A stretch of DNA of 64,000 nucleotides from Kitasatospora aureofaciens (lineage in GTDB: Bacteria > Actinomycetota > Actinomycetes > Streptomycetales > Streptomycetaceae), in NCBI RefSeq assembly GCF_019192735.1, contig NZ_JAHTKP010000011.1, positions 1 to 64,000 on the forward strand, given 5' to 3'. This document shows, piece after piece, positions 30,798 to 39,826 of this stretch; within the stretch, counting starts at the first letter, position 1, and each line of letters opens with the position of its first letter. The notes beneath the pieces were generated by a model. The model ran no database searches, was not told where the DNA came from, and worked only from the letters and a program-made list of their open reading frames with translations. Made by a program: the position numbers and the translations under genes.

Positions 30798-32138
30798 ATG
30801 ACCACCAGCACCCCCACCCCCACCGAAACCGGCGCGACCACCGAGACCACCGCCCCCGCCGAAACCCCCACCACCCCGAACACCCCGAACACCCCCACCA
30901 CCCCCGACTACCGCCTCCTCCTCACCGCCACCGCCGTCAGCCGCACCGGCACCGCCGTCGGCTCCCTCGCCCTGCCGCTGGCCGCCGTCCTCGCCCTGCA
31001 CAGCCCCGCCTGGCAGATCGGACTGCTCGCCGCCCTGAGCACCGCCGCCTTCCTCCTGCTCGGCCTGCCCGCCGGAGCCTGGGTCGACCGCCTGCCCAAA
31101 CGCCCCGTCATGATCACCGCCGACCTCACCCGCGCCGCCCTGCTCGCCACCGTCCCCGCCGCGTGGGCCCTCGGCCACCTGACCTTCCCCCACCTGTGCG
31201 CGGTAGCCCTGCTCACCGGGACGGCCACCGTCTTCTCCGACATCGCCGCCCAGAGCCATCTGCCCGCCCTCGTCGGCCGCGACCGCCTCACCAGCGCCAA
31301 CGCCCACCTGGTGACCGTCGACGCCCTCGCCCAGACCGCCGGCCGCAGCGCCGCCGGCTTCCTCGTCAGCCTCCTCACCGCCCCGATCGCGGTCCTCGTC
31401 GACGCCACCAGCTACCTCGCCTCCGCCTGCCTCCTGCGCCGCATACACCGCCCCGAACCCGCCCCGACCGCACCCCCGCGCAAGGACGGCCACCGCGACG
31501 GCCACCGCAACACCCACCGCCTGGCCTCCGAGATCCGCGAAGGCCTGCGCTTCGTCCTCGGCCACCCGCTGCTGCGCCCCATCGCCCTGGCCGGCGCCCT
31601 CACCAACCTGTCGGTCCAGATCTGCCAAACCCTGCTGCCCGTCCTCTTCGCCCGTACCCTCCACCTGCCCGACGCCGTCACCGGCCTGTTCTTCGCCACC
31701 GGCGGCGTCGGCGTCTTCACCGGCTCCCTGCTGGCCCGCCCGCTGGCCCGCCGCGTGGGCGCAGGCCGCGTCCTGTGGATGGTGGGCCTGGGCATCGCCC
31801 CGCTCGGCGTCCTCGTCGCCCTCGTCGACCGCGGCCCGGCCCTGTGGTGCGCGGCCGGCGCCTGGCTGCTGACCACCGTCAAGATCGGCATCGACAACGT
31901 CATCAAGGTGAGCTTCCGCCAGCACGCGACCCCGGACCACCTCCTGGGCCGGATGAACGCCACCATGCGTGTTCTGCTCACCGGTGCCCTCACCCTCGGC
32001 GCCGCCCTCGCCGGCACCCTCGCCTCCCTCACCTCGGTGCGCACCGCCCTGTGGGTCGGCGCGGCGGGCCTGATGCTGGTCTGGATCCCGGTCTTCCGCT
32101 CCCCCCTGCGCACCGCCCGCCACCTGCCCGGCATCTGA
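30798..32138 (+). CDS. MFS transporter (EntS-like exporter)
   Basis: This 446-residue membrane protein starts with a disordered Thr/Pro-rich leader (about residues 1-35) and then has about 12 hydrophobic segments. The MFS signature between TM2 and TM3 is LPAGAWVDRLPKRPVMI. The order and loops resemble the EntS/tetracycline-type MFS exporters used for siderophores, macrolides and other small molecules. The start is ATG 30798. It is probably controlled by the divergent DUF5937/ArsR protein. Substrate unknown. Confidence 0.85.
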   Translation: MTTSTPTPTETGATTETTAPAETPTTPNTPNTPTTPDYRLLLTATAVSRTGTAVGSLALPLAAVLALHSPAWQIGLLAALSTAAFLLLGLPAGAWVDRLPKRPVMITADLTRAALLATVPAAWALGHLTFPHLCAVALLTGTATVFSDIAAQSHLPALVGRDRLTSANAHLVTVDALAQTAGRSAAGFLVSLLTAPIAVLVDATSYLASACLLRRIHRPEPAPTAPPRKDGHRDGHRNTHRLASEIREGLRFVLGHPLLRPIALAGALTNLSVQICQTLLPVLFARTLHLPDAVTGLFFATGGVGVFTGSLLARPLARRVGAGRVLWMVGLGIAPLGVLVALVDRGPALWCAAGAWLLTTVKIGIDNVIKVSFRQHATPDHLLGRMNATMRVLLTGALTLGAALAGTLASLTSVRTALWVGAAGLMLVWIPVFRSPLRTARHLPGI

Positions 32139-32219
32139 CCACCCACCAACCGTCCACCAACCGGCACTTACGGGAAAACCGGAGTGCATCGCCCCCCACA
32201 GCTCTGGGATCATGCCCGA

Positions 32220-34466
32220 ATGTCCGAGCGTCTCGAACCCATGGTCATCCGGCACACCCACCGCATCCCCGCCCCCTCCGGTCTCTCCGACCAGGCCGGC
32301 CAAGGAGGCGCCACAGCACGGCAGTTCGACGCCGCGCTGATGTCGGTCGGCTTCAAGCTCTCGGCCGGCCTGCTGGAGCACCTGTCCGGGCTGGCCGAAG
32401 AGACGGTCGTCGACACCGCCAGGCACACGCTGGACACCGTCCGCGAGATGGCCGGCGACCACGTCGGGCACAACACCTACTTCATCGACTTCCCCCTCAA
32501 CGTCCCGGACACGTTCGACTTCTGGATGCAGTGCATCGCCGGGGCCCTCGCCGACGACGCCTCCCGCGAGAGCACGCTCGCCCAGCTGCGCACCGGCGTG
32601 GTCGATCTGCTGACCCTCCCCTCCTACGGCAACTACCAGCACACGTACGCCGAGATGCTCGCCGCCCACGACGAGCTGATCGCCGCCGCCGGCGACCGCA
32701 TGACGGTCCTGCACCTGGGCGGTTCCGTGGCCGACGAAGTCACCGCGCTCTACCTGGCCCTGGCCGGCAGCACCACCCCGCTGAACGAAAACACCCTGCG
32801 CGACCTCGGCGTCCTCGCCGGACACTGCGTCAACGGCCCGCAGCCCGAGGCGATCCCGGTCCGGGAGAACCGCGCCGTCGTCAACCTCGCCCGCCTCGAC
32901 GCCGGCGCCGGCCTCCTCCTCGACACCGTCACCGACGTGCTCCGCCTGGCCTGCGCCCTGTCCGACGGCGACGTCACCCTCACCGAGCGGACCCGCTTCC
33001 GCTCCCTCTCCCGACCCGTCCGCCGCGCCCTGCTCGCCGGCCTCGACGCGGTGATCGCCGCCAACCCCGCCAAGCTCGCCGACGTCACCGCCCACCGCGA
33101 GGCGTTCAAGCGCCTCGGCGAGCGCCTCCACCCGCACGAGTATCCGCGCTGGCCGCACGCCGCCGAGGTCTTCGCCGTCGCCCGGGGCGAGCGAGAGGCC
33201 CGCTCCTTCGACAGCCACGTCAACGAACTCCTCCGCGCCGACGACGTCACCGCAGCGGCGCAGTTGCTCACCGCCGCCCCCGCCAAGCTGTTCCGCTCCC
33301 TGGACCGCCTGCTGCGCGCCTGCCGCACCCAGGACGAACGCGACGCCGTCACGGCCGCCGCCGAACAGGCCGCGCCGCAGACCGCCGGCCGCGTCCTGCT
33401 GTCGGTCCGCGAACACCTCCACAACCGCACCACCGAACACACCCGCACCACCGACCACAACCGCACCACCGAACACACCCGCACCACCAGCCACAACCGC
33501 ACCACCGACGCACCGACCGGGCGCCGCGTCTTCGCCAACCGCCTCGGCCGCGCCTGGGTCGCCGCCGACACCCGCCCGCCCCTGCCCGCCCCCGAGCGCA
33601 AGCGCCTGATCGACGCCCTCGACGCCGAGATACGCCGCCGCCTCCCGCAGCCGGCCCACCTGCTGATCGACCCCGACGTCCTCGACGTCGCCCTCCCCCT
33701 CAGCGGCAAGGCCACCGCCACCGGCCTCGGCGTGCTGCCCCGCGGCTCCCTCTCCCCGGTCGACGGCGAACTGCTCCGCTTCTTCGTCTACTGGAAGCAG
33801 ACCAGCCGCACCACGGACTTCGACCTCTCCGCCCTGCTCCTGGACGACGCGTACGAGACGGTCTGCTGGCTCTCCTACACCGAACTCACGCAGGTCGAGG
33901 GCGAACACTCCGGCGACATCACCGACGCCCCCGACGGCGCCTCGGAGTTCATCAACCTGCGCCTGGGCGCCGTGCGCGGCACGTTCATCGTCCCGCAGGT
34001 CAACATCTACTCGGGCGAGGGCTTCGAGGAGGTCGAGGAGTCCTTCTTCGGCTTCATGCTGCGCGAAGCCGAGCAGCAGGGCCGCCCCTTCGAGGCGCGC
34101 ACCGTCCGCCTGAAGTCGGACCTGCGCGGCCCGGGCCGCGTCGCCCTCCCCCTGGCCTTCCTGCGCGGCCCCGACGGCACCTGGCGCGCCAAGTGGCTGC
34201 ACCTGTACCTCAAGGGCAACCCGAACTCCAACCGCGTCGAGGGCAACCGGGTCTCGGTCGCCACACTCCTGCGCGGCATCGTCGAACGCGACTACCTCAC
34301 CGTCCGCCACCTCACCGACCTGATGAACGGCACCACCACCCTCTGGGACGGCAAGACCCTCCCGTCCGGCCCCGTCACCTACATCGGCCTGGCCCGCCCG
34401 GACGGCCTGCACCCCGACTCCGTCGTCATCACCCCCGAAAACCTGCGCGACCTGATCCCGGCGTGA
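32220..34466 (+). CDS. TerD family protein with long N-terminal region
   Basis: This 748-residue protein ends in a TerD-like domain (about residues 510-670): DFDLSALLLDDAYETVCWLS, GEHSGDITDAPDGASEFINL and FIVPQVNIYSGEGFEEV, with the Asp clusters that bind calcium in the family. The N-terminal 400 residues (HTHRIPAPSGL, then FIDFPLNVPDTFDFW) match the arrangement I recall for large actinobacterial TerD-family proteins implicated in tellurite and general stress response. Between residues about 400 and 432 there is a NRTTEH/TRTTDH hexapeptide repeat not expected in the family. The start is uncertain: ATG 32220 is used, ATG 32241 and GTG 32184 are alternatives. Confidence 0.75.
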   Translation: MSERLEPMVIRHTHRIPAPSGLSDQAGQGGATARQFDAALMSVGFKLSAGLLEHLSGLAEETVVDTARHTLDTVREMAGDHVGHNTYFIDFPLNVPDTFDFWMQCIAGALADDASRESTLAQLRTGVVDLLTLPSYGNYQHTYAEMLAAHDELIAAAGDRMTVLHLGGSVADEVTALYLALAGSTTPLNENTLRDLGVLAGHCVNGPQPEAIPVRENRAVVNLARLDAGAGLLLDTVTDVLRLACALSDGDVTLTERTRFRSLSRPVRRALLAGLDAVIAANPAKLADVTAHREAFKRLGERLHPHEYPRWPHAAEVFAVARGEREARSFDSHVNELLRADDVTAAAQLLTAAPAKLFRSLDRLLRACRTQDERDAVTAAAEQAAPQTAGRVLLSVREHLHNRTTEHTRTTDHNRTTEHTRTTSHNRTTDAPTGRRVFANRLGRAWVAADTRPPLPAPERKRLIDALDAEIRRRLPQPAHLLIDPDVLDVALPLSGKATATGLGVLPRGSLSPVDGELLRFFVYWKQTSRTTDFDLSALLLDDAYETVCWLSYTELTQVEGEHSGDITDAPDGASEFINLRLGAVRGTFIVPQVNIYSGEGFEEVEESFFGFMLREAEQQGRPFEARTVRLKSDLRGPGRVALPLAFLRGPDGTWRAKWLHLYLKGNPNSNRVEGNRVSVATLLRGIVERDYLTVRHLTDLMNGTTTLWDGKTLPSGPVTYIGLARPDGLHPDSVVITPENLRDLIPA
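33421..33508 (+). repeat. 18-bp tandem repeat in the TerD-family gene
   Basis: Five imperfect copies of AACCGCACCACCGAACAC encode alternating NRTTEH and TRTTDH units. The frame is preserved. The repeat forms a probable flexible linker between the N-terminal region and the C-terminal TerD domain. Confidence 0.75.
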
Positions 34467-34559
34467 CTGCTATCGTTTCCCCCGGCGAGGCCATGAACGG
34501 ACTTCCTTCTCATCCCACTTGAACCTAGTCCCTTCGCTTCCCTCGCCAACCGACATCCC

Positions 34560-34587
34560 GCCGGGGTGCCCCCAGAGGCACCCCGGC
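34560..34587 (+). terminator. Terminator hairpin after the TerD-family gene
   Basis: Perfect 11-bp arms GCCGGGGTGCC and GGCACCCCGGC with a six-base loop lie about 95 bases past the stop. Confidence 0.65.
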
Positions 34588-34719
34588 GTCGTCATCTCCG
34601 GCCACGCCCGCCCCGCACCCCGCCCGCCGCTCACGGACCGCCCCGGCCGACCCTGCCCACAGCCCGACGACCTAGGCTGGGCACGCACGACCGATCCGGA
34701 CCATCGCGAGGGCACGACC

Positions 34720-35394
34720 ATGACGCACGACCGCGGCGACGCGCCCGACCTCGCCGGCGCCCAGCGCGCGCACTGGCAGCAGACGTACCACGCCCACCCC
34801 GGCATGTACGGCGAGCAGCCCTCCGCCCCCGGCCGGCACGCCGCCCGGGTCTTCGCCGCCGCCGGCGCCCGGGACGTCCTGGAGCTGGGCGCGGGCCACG
34901 GCCGGGACGCCCTGTTCCTCGCCCGCGAGGGCTTCACCGTGCTGGCCACCGACTTCAGCCCGACCGGCCTGGAGCAACTGCGCGCCGCAGCCGCCGAGCA
35001 GGGCCTCACCGACCGCGTCACCACCGCCGTCCACGACGTCCGCGAGCCGCTGCCGCTCCCCGACGCCTCCGTCGACGCGGTGTTCGCGCACATGCTGCTC
35101 TGCATGGCGCTGTCCACGGAGGAGATCCACGCCCTGGTCGCGGAGGTGCGACGCGTCCTGCGCCCGGGCGGCAGCTTCGTCTACACCGTCCGCCACACCG
35201 GCGACGCCCACTACGGCGCGGGCACCGGCCATGGGGACGACATCTGGGAGAACGGCGGGTTCGCCGTGCACTTCTTCCCCCGCGCCCTCGTCGACGCCCT
35301 CGCCGAGGGCTGGCACCTCACCGAGGTACACCCGTTCGACGAGGGCGAACTACCCCGCCGCCTCTGGCGCATCACCCAGCAGACCCCCCGATGA
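34720..35394 (+). CDS. Class I SAM-dependent methyltransferase
   Basis: This 224-residue protein has the Rossmann-fold motifs: motif I VLELGAGHGRDALFLA (near residue 57), an acidic loop ATDFSPTGLEQL, motif II AVHDVREPLPLPDASVDAVF and motif III RVLRPGGSFVYTV. The N-terminus ALLxxYxxHPGMYGEQPS type (AHPGMYGEQPSAPGRHAAR) is characteristic of a group of small-molecule methyltransferases. ATG 34720 begins the protein. Its stop overlaps the start of a TusA-like gene (ATGA), so the pair is translationally coupled, hinting at a sulfur-containing substrate (inference). Confidence 0.85.
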   Translation: MTHDRGDAPDLAGAQRAHWQQTYHAHPGMYGEQPSAPGRHAARVFAAAGARDVLELGAGHGRDALFLAREGFTVLATDFSPTGLEQLRAAAAEQGLTDRVTTAVHDVREPLPLPDASVDAVFAHMLLCMALSTEEIHALVAEVRRVLRPGGSFVYTVRHTGDAHYGAGTGHGDDIWENGGFAVHFFPRALVDALAEGWHLTEVHPFDEGELPRRLWRITQQTPR

Positions 35395-35750
35395 CCACGA
35401 CCCGAGAGACGCCCGCAGAGACGCCCGCAGGAGACACCCCGATGACCACCGTCCAGCCGCCCGCCCCCGACCTGAGCATCGACGGCACCGGCCTGCTCTG
35501 CGTGCAGCTCCTGCTGCGCCTGCGCGGCCAGATCGCCGGCTACCCGGCCGGCACGGTGGTGCACATCCAGACCACGGACCCGGCCGCCCCGCTCGACCTG
35601 CCCGCCTGGTGCCACCTGACCGGCCACGACTACCTCGGCCCGGTCCCCCACCCGGCCACCGACCGCGACGTGTACGCCATCCGCCTCACCGCCGCCGCGC
35701 TCCCGACCCGCCCCGACCGCCCCTGGCACCCGGCCCCCGCCGCCGACTGA
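35391..35750 (+). CDS. TusA-like sulfurtransferase family protein
   Basis: This 119-residue protein has a TusA/SirA-like two-layer core: GTGLLCVQLLLRLRGQIAGY, VVHIQTTDPAAPLDLPAWCH and LTGHDYLG. TusA proteins pass sulfur on a conserved Cys in CPxP; here the equivalent position reads LLCVQL, keeping the Cys but losing the Pro residues. The first 22 residues are a TPAETPAG low-complexity leader, with a second in-frame ATG at residue 18. The overlap with the methyltransferase (ATGA) suggests a joint function, for example in thio-modification followed by methylation. Confidence 0.7.
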   Translation: MTTTRETPAETPAGDTPMTTVQPPAPDLSIDGTGLLCVQLLLRLRGQIAGYPAGTVVHIQTTDPAAPLDLPAWCHLTGHDYLGPVPHPATDRDVYAIRLTAAALPTRPDRPWHPAPAAD

Positions 35751-35840
35751 CCAGCAGCGCGCCCGGAATGCCGCGCCACGGTCCCGATGTGCCACCATGA
35801 GGGAACCGAACGGCCAAGCGCCATAGGGAGGTTGACCACC

Positions 35841-36395
35841 ATGGATCCGATCCTCAGCTGCCACTGGCACGACCCGGACGGCGACTGGGCACTGACCGTC
35901 AGCCGCAACGGAACGTCCTGGGAGCTGCTCGCCGCCGCGCCGCTCTGGTCCGAGACGCTCCCCTTCGACGGGCCCGACGACGTCCGCCGGCTCGCCCAGA
36001 CACTGCTGGACCTGCCCGCCGAGCCCGAACCGTACGAGTTCGAGTGGCAGTTGTCCCGCACCGAGGAGGCGCGGACCGCGGACGAGCGCACCCACTTCGC
36101 GACCTTCGCGGTCGGGCTCGACCCGACCGACGGCCACCGCCCCTACCTCGCCTACCAGTCCTACTACCACCGGGGTCAGGCGACCGGCCTCGGCCTGGAG
36201 GTGATCTGCGAGAACCCCCCGATCGACCACCTCCGTGCCCAGGCCCACGCCTTCCTCACCAGCCTCCCCTGCCCGCAGCAGAGCGCCCCACAGCGCAGCG
36301 CCCGACAGCAGAGCACCCGACAGCAGAGCACCCGGCAGCCTGCCCCAACCACTCCGCCTCCGCCGCCCAACTCTCCGGCGCCGCCCACCCGTTGA
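35841..36395 (+). CDS. Unknown protein with repetitive Gln/Ser tail
   Basis: This 184-residue protein is not recognised. The folded part (about residues 1-140) contains MDPILSCHWHDPDGDWALTV, WSETLPFDGPDDVRRLAQTL and YLAYQSYYHRGQATGLGLEV; it has no signal peptide or membrane segment. The tail (about 145-184) is made of QQSTR/QQSAP pentapeptides and a Pro-rich end. ATG 35841 has GGGAGG ten bases upstream. The last 140 bases overlap the convergent MerR gene; the shared part is a 15-bp minisatellite, so the original stop of one gene has probably been lost. Confidence 0.55.
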   Translation: MDPILSCHWHDPDGDWALTVSRNGTSWELLAAAPLWSETLPFDGPDDVRRLAQTLLDLPAEPEPYEFEWQLSRTEEARTADERTHFATFAVGLDPTDGHRPYLAYQSYYHRGQATGLGLEVICENPPIDHLRAQAHAFLTSLPCPQQSAPQRSARQQSTRQQSTRQPAPTTPPPPPNSPAPPTR

Positions 36396-37242
36396 CGACC
36401 GCGAGCAACTCCAGGTACCGCTCCCGCCGCGGATCCCCCAACACCGCCAAGCGCTCGACCAGCCGCGCGCGCACGGAGTCCGAACGGTCGCCGCCCACCA
36501 GCCCGGCGTACCGGTCGACCACCGCCTCGACCACATCAGCCGCCGCAGCCGACCCCGGATCGATCCCGGCGGCGACCGCCGGCCCGGCCAGCTCGCGCAC
36601 GACCGCCGCCAGCCCCGGACGCGGCCACCCCACACCGGCCTCGGCGGCCTCCTCCTCCGCGAGCCGCCGCAGCAGCCCGCGAAAGTCGTCGTCCATCGCG
36701 AGTTCGGCCAACTCCACCCAGGCGTCGACCTGTTCGGGCTCCGGGTCGTCCGGCAGCTCCGGCGTCATCGACCGCCGCACACCGGCGAACCGGGCATCAA
36801 AACCGGGGCCACCGAAGACCCCGTCCAGGAAGTCCCCGATCAGACGGCTGCGTTCGTCGGTGGAAAGGCGGGCCAGCTGGTGCACGAGAGTCAGCTCCTC
36901 GGGAGTCGCCCCGCGCCGCGCCACCGCCCGCAGCACCGCCCGCCGCAGCCGCAGCACCCGGATCTGGACGTCGAGCGCGTCGGCGTGCGCCGCCGCGACG
37001 GCGGGCAGCGCCGACTCCCGCTCGACCACCTGCCGGATCACGGGCAGGCCGAGCCCGAGGTCGCGCAGGGTCCGTACCAGGTCCAGGCGGGCGACGGCGT
37101 CGACGCCGTACCGCCGGTGGCCGGCCGGGTTGCGGTCGGCCGGCGACACGATCCCCAGATCCGAGTAGTACCGCACGGTCTTGACCGTCAGCCCGGTCCG
37201 CCGTGCCAGGTCACCGATCGAGTAGAGCGTGTCGCCGTTCAT
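36256..37242 (-). CDS. MerR family transcriptional regulator
   Basis: This 328-residue protein has an N-terminal MerR winged helix (TLYSIGDLARRTGLTVKTVR, YYSDLGIVSPADRN and HRRYG) and a coiled linker (residues 70-120), followed by a long effector-like helical domain with WVELAELAMDDDFRGLLRRL and WPRPGLAAVVRELAG. It fits the MerR proteins with a large C-terminal domain seen in actinomycetes. The tail is unusual: GCSAVGCSAVGRCAVGRSAA derives from the 15-bp repeat overlapping the convergent gene. ATG 37242 begins MNGDTLYS. It lies 64 bases from the stop of rsmB, same strand. Confidence 0.85.
   Translation of the reverse strand: MNGDTLYSIGDLARRTGLTVKTVRYYSDLGIVSPADRNPAGHRRYGVDAVARLDLVRTLRDLGLGLPVIRQVVERESALPAVAAAHADALDVQIRVLRLRRAVLRAVARRGATPEELTLVHQLARLSTDERSRLIGDFLDGVFGGPGFDARFAGVRRSMTPELPDDPEPEQVDAWVELAELAMDDDFRGLLRRLAEEEAAEAGVGWPRPGLAAVVRELAGPAVAAGIDPGSAAAADVVEAVVDRYAGLVGGDRSDSVRARLVERLAVLGDPRRERYLELLAVVNGWAAPESWAAEAEWLGQAAGCSAVGCSAVGRCAVGRSAAGRGGW
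36276..36335. repeat. 15-bp minisatellite in overlapping convergent genes
   Basis: Four consecutive copies of a CAGCAGAGCACCCGA-like unit. On the plus strand they read as QQSTR pentapeptides, on the minus strand as GCSAV-like pentapeptides in the MerR tail. The 15-base period keeps both frames open. Confidence 0.8.
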
Positions 37243-37306
37243 GGCCACCACCCTGGCGCCTCCCCCTACAGGAGATGCAACCCCGACATAAGAGAGAGCC
37301 CCTCGA

Positions 37307-38743
37307 CTACGCCGTCCGCCGCAGCAGCGCCAGGTACATCGCGTCCGTCCCGTGCAGGTGCGGCCAGAGCTGCACGTCCGGCCCGTCCCCGAGCGCGGGC
37401 ACGCCGGGCAGCAGCGGCCGGGCGTCGATCCACTCGACCCGCCCGCCCTCGGCCCGCAGCACGTCGTCGACGACGGCCCGGGTCTCCGCGAGGTGCGGCG
37501 AGCAGGTCGCGTACCCGACCACCCCGCCCACCCGGGTGGCGTCGATGGCCGAGCGCAGCAGGTCCCGCTGGAGCGGCCCGAACGCCGCGACGTCCGCCGG
37601 ACGCCGCCGCCAGCGCGCCTCGGGGCGGCGGCGCAGCGCGCCCAGCCCGGAGCACGGCACGTCCACCAGCACCCGGTCGAAGCCGCCCGCGCGCCAGGCC
37701 GGCCGCGTCCCGTCGGCCGCGATCACGGTGTACGGACCGGGGTTGCCCTCCAGCGCCCGCGCCACCAGGCGCGCCCGGTGCGGCTGCTTCTCGCTGGCGA
37801 CGAGCGCCGCGCCGCGCTCGGCGGCCAGCGCGCCGAGCAGCGCGGCCTTGCCGCCGGGGCCCGCGCAGCCGTCCAGCCAGAGCCGGTCGGGGCCGTCCAG
37901 CGGAGCGCTCGCCAGGGCGAGCGCGACTAGCTGGCTGCCCTCGTCCTGCACGCCCGCCCGGTTCTCCCGCACCGCCGTCAGCGTGCCCGGGTCGCCGCCC
38001 TCGGCGAGCCGCAGCGCGAACGGGGACCAGCGGCCCGGCTCGGCCTCGGGCAGCGCCTCGGCCAGCTCGCCGACGGTGACCCGCCCGGGCCGGGCGACCA
38101 GCGTGACCTCCGGCCGCTCGTTGTCGGCGCGCAGCAGCTCCTCCATCGCGGCGCGCCCGGAGGCGTCCGGCTGCCAGCGGCCGAGCGAGTCCCAGAGCGC
38201 GGAGACGACCCAGCGCGGGTGCGAGTGGACGACGGCGAGGTGGTCCTCGGCGTCCTTGTCGTACGGCGGGGCGACCTGCTCGATCCAGGCGTCCAGGTCG
38301 TGCGCGCTGATCCGGCGCAGCACGGCGTTGACGAACTTCGCCTTGCCGTCGCCGAGCACCACCCGGGCGAGCTCGACGGTGGCCGAGACGGCCGCATGGG
38401 TGGGGATGCGGGTGGTGAGCAGCTGGTGGGCGCCGAGCGAGAGCACGTCGAGCACCGGCGGGTCGACCTTGCCGAGCGGCCGGTCGATGCAGGCGGCGAT
38501 GATCGCGTCGTAGGTGCCCTGGAGGCGCAGGGTGCCGTAGACGAGCTCGGTGGCGAGGGCGGCGTCGCGTCGGTCCATGCCCTTCTGCTCGGCCTCGCGG
38601 AGCAGCGACGGCAGGATCAGGTTGGCGTACGCGTCGCGCTCGTCGACGGCGCGCAGGGCGCGGAACGCAACGATCCGGGCCGGGTCCTTCTTGGGCCGGC
38701 GGTGCGGACGGGGGGCGCGCTTGTCACCGGGGGGCGTGCTCAC
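37307..38743 (-). CDS. rsmB: 16S rRNA m5C967 methyltransferase
   Basis: This 478-residue enzyme methylates C967 of 16S rRNA. It has an N-terminal NusB-like RNA-binding domain (residues 20-160, with ARIVAFRALRAVDERDAYAN and RRDAALATELVYGTLRLQGT) and a C-terminal Rossmann methyltransferase domain: DGCAGPGGKAALLGALA (SAM), DVPCSGLGALRRRPE with the release Cys, and YATCSPHLAET with the catalytic Cys. The catalytic motif reads ATCSPH rather than the usual STCSLN-like sequence. The start is GTG 38743 with GAGGTCATT upstream. It follows fmt and def on the same strand, the conserved order. Confidence 0.92.
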   Translation of the reverse strand: MSTPPGDKRAPRPHRRPKKDPARIVAFRALRAVDERDAYANLILPSLLREAEQKGMDRRDAALATELVYGTLRLQGTYDAIIAACIDRPLGKVDPPVLDVLSLGAHQLLTTRIPTHAAVSATVELARVVLGDGKAKFVNAVLRRISAHDLDAWIEQVAPPYDKDAEDHLAVVHSHPRWVVSALWDSLGRWQPDASGRAAMEELLRADNERPEVTLVARPGRVTVGELAEALPEAEPGRWSPFALRLAEGGDPGTLTAVRENRAGVQDEGSQLVALALASAPLDGPDRLWLDGCAGPGGKAALLGALAAERGAALVASEKQPHRARLVARALEGNPGPYTVIAADGTRPAWRAGGFDRVLVDVPCSGLGALRRRPEARWRRRPADVAAFGPLQRDLLRSAIDATRVGGVVGYATCSPHLAETRAVVDDVLRAEGGRVEWIDARPLLPGVPALGDGPDVQLWPHLHGTDAMYLALLRRTA

Positions 38744-38762
38744 AATGACCTCAAAGTGCTGC

Positions 38763-38784
38763 GGTGGTTATCAGGTGGTTATCA
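38763..38784. repeat. Tandem GGTGGTTATCA in the fmt-rsmB gap
   Basis: Two head-to-tail copies of an 11-base sequence 20 bases upstream of the rsmB start, in a locally AT-rich stretch. On the coding strand each reads TGATAACCACC. They may mark an rsmB promoter. Confidence 0.55.
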
Positions 38785-38850
38785 AACGAACAGTAACGCT
38801 AAACGTGAGGTCCAGCTCCCACCGGACCCCACCCCTACCGGCCCTCGGCC

Positions 38851-39789
38851 CTAGGCCCCGAACCGCTCCCCGGCCTCCAGCCGCGCCCCGCGCGCCCAGT
38901 CCGCCGCCCGCATCTCCTTCTTCCCCTGCGGACGCACCTCGCCGAGCTCGATCTCGTGGCTGCCGGTACCGACCCGCACGCTGTTCTTGCCGACCATCGC
39001 CACCTCGCCGGGCGCCAGCCCGGCCGCCTCCGGCAGCAGCCTGACCGGCCCGGTCACCTTCAGCCGCTCGCCGCGGAACTCCGTCCACGCGCCCGGCGCC
39101 GGGGCGCAGCCGCGCACGACGCGGTCGATCCGCAGCGCGGGGTGGGTCCACTCGATCCGCGCGTCCTCGACGGTGATCTTCGGCGCGAGCGTGACGCCCT
39201 CGGCCGGCTGCGGCACGGCGTGCAGCGAGCCGTCCTCGATGCCGTCCATGGTCGCGGCGAGCAGCCGGGCGCCGGAGAGGGACAGCCGGGTGAGCAGTTC
39301 GCCGCTGGTGTCGGTCGGCCGGATCTCCTCGGTGATCACGCCGTAGACCGGGCCGGAGTCCAGGCCCTGCTCGATCAGGAAGGTGGACGCCCCGGTGACC
39401 TCGTCGCCCGCCAGCACCGCGTGCTGGACCGGCGCGGCGCCGCGCCAGGCGGGCAGCAGCGAGAAGTGCAGGTTGACCCAGCCGTGCTTGGGGATCTCCA
39501 GGGTGCCGGGGCGCAGCAGGGCGCCGTAGGCGACCACCGGGCAGCAGTCGGGGGCAAGTTCGGTGAGCCGGGCGACGAACCCCGGGTCGCTCGGCTTCGC
39601 CGGCTTGAGGACCTCGATCCCGGCCTCCTCCGCGCGCTGGGCGACGGGGCTGGCGACCAGCTTGCGGCCCCGCCCGGCGGGCGCGTCGGGGCGGGTGACC
39701 ACCGCGACGACCTCGTGCCGGTCGGAGGCGAGCAGGGCGTCCAGGGCGGGAACGGCGACCTCGGGGGTGCCGGCGAAGACGAGACGCAT
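38851..39789 (-). CDS. fmt: Methionyl-tRNA formyltransferase
   Basis: This 312-residue enzyme transfers a formyl group from 10-formyl-THF to initiator Met-tRNA. The N-terminal catalytic domain has [18 protein letters not shown], the [19 protein letters not shown] motif (catalytic Asn-His region) and [14 protein letters not shown] (catalytic Asp). The C-terminal beta-barrel tRNA-binding domain (about 205-312) follows. ATG 39789 gives [10 protein letters not shown] and is preceded by GAAAGG. Def lies 37 bases upstream on the same strand. Confidence 0.95.
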   Translation of the reverse strand: MRLVFAGTPEVAVPALDALLASDRHEVVAVVTRPDAPAGRGRKLVASPVAQRAEEAGIEVLKPAKPSDPGFVARLTELAPDCCPVVAYGALLRPGTLEIPKHGWVNLHFSLLPAWRGAAPVQHAVLAGDEVTGASTFLIEQGLDSGPVYGVITEEIRPTDTSGELLTRLSLSGARLLAATMDGIEDGSLHAVPQPAEGVTLAPKITVEDARIEWTHPALRIDRVVRGCAPAPGAWTEFRGERLKVTGPVRLLPEAAGLAPGEVAMVGKNSVRVGTGSHEIELGEVRPQGKKEMRAADWARGARLEAGERFGA

Positions 39790-39826
39790 CAAGTGCCTTT
39801 CTACGAACAGAGACTGAAAAGAGAAC

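Noticed and set aside
33421-33508. Possible CRISPR-like repeat
   Set aside because: Units are contiguous without spacers, keep the reading frame and encode a hexapeptide linker; a coding tandem repeat explains it fully.
30741-34412. Very long minus-strand open frame (over 1200 codons) opposite the MFS and TerD-family genes
   Set aside because: Its translation is Gly/Val/Glu/Gln-rich low complexity with no domain, as expected for the antisense of GC-rich coding sequence; the plus-strand genes have clear families, starts and terminators.
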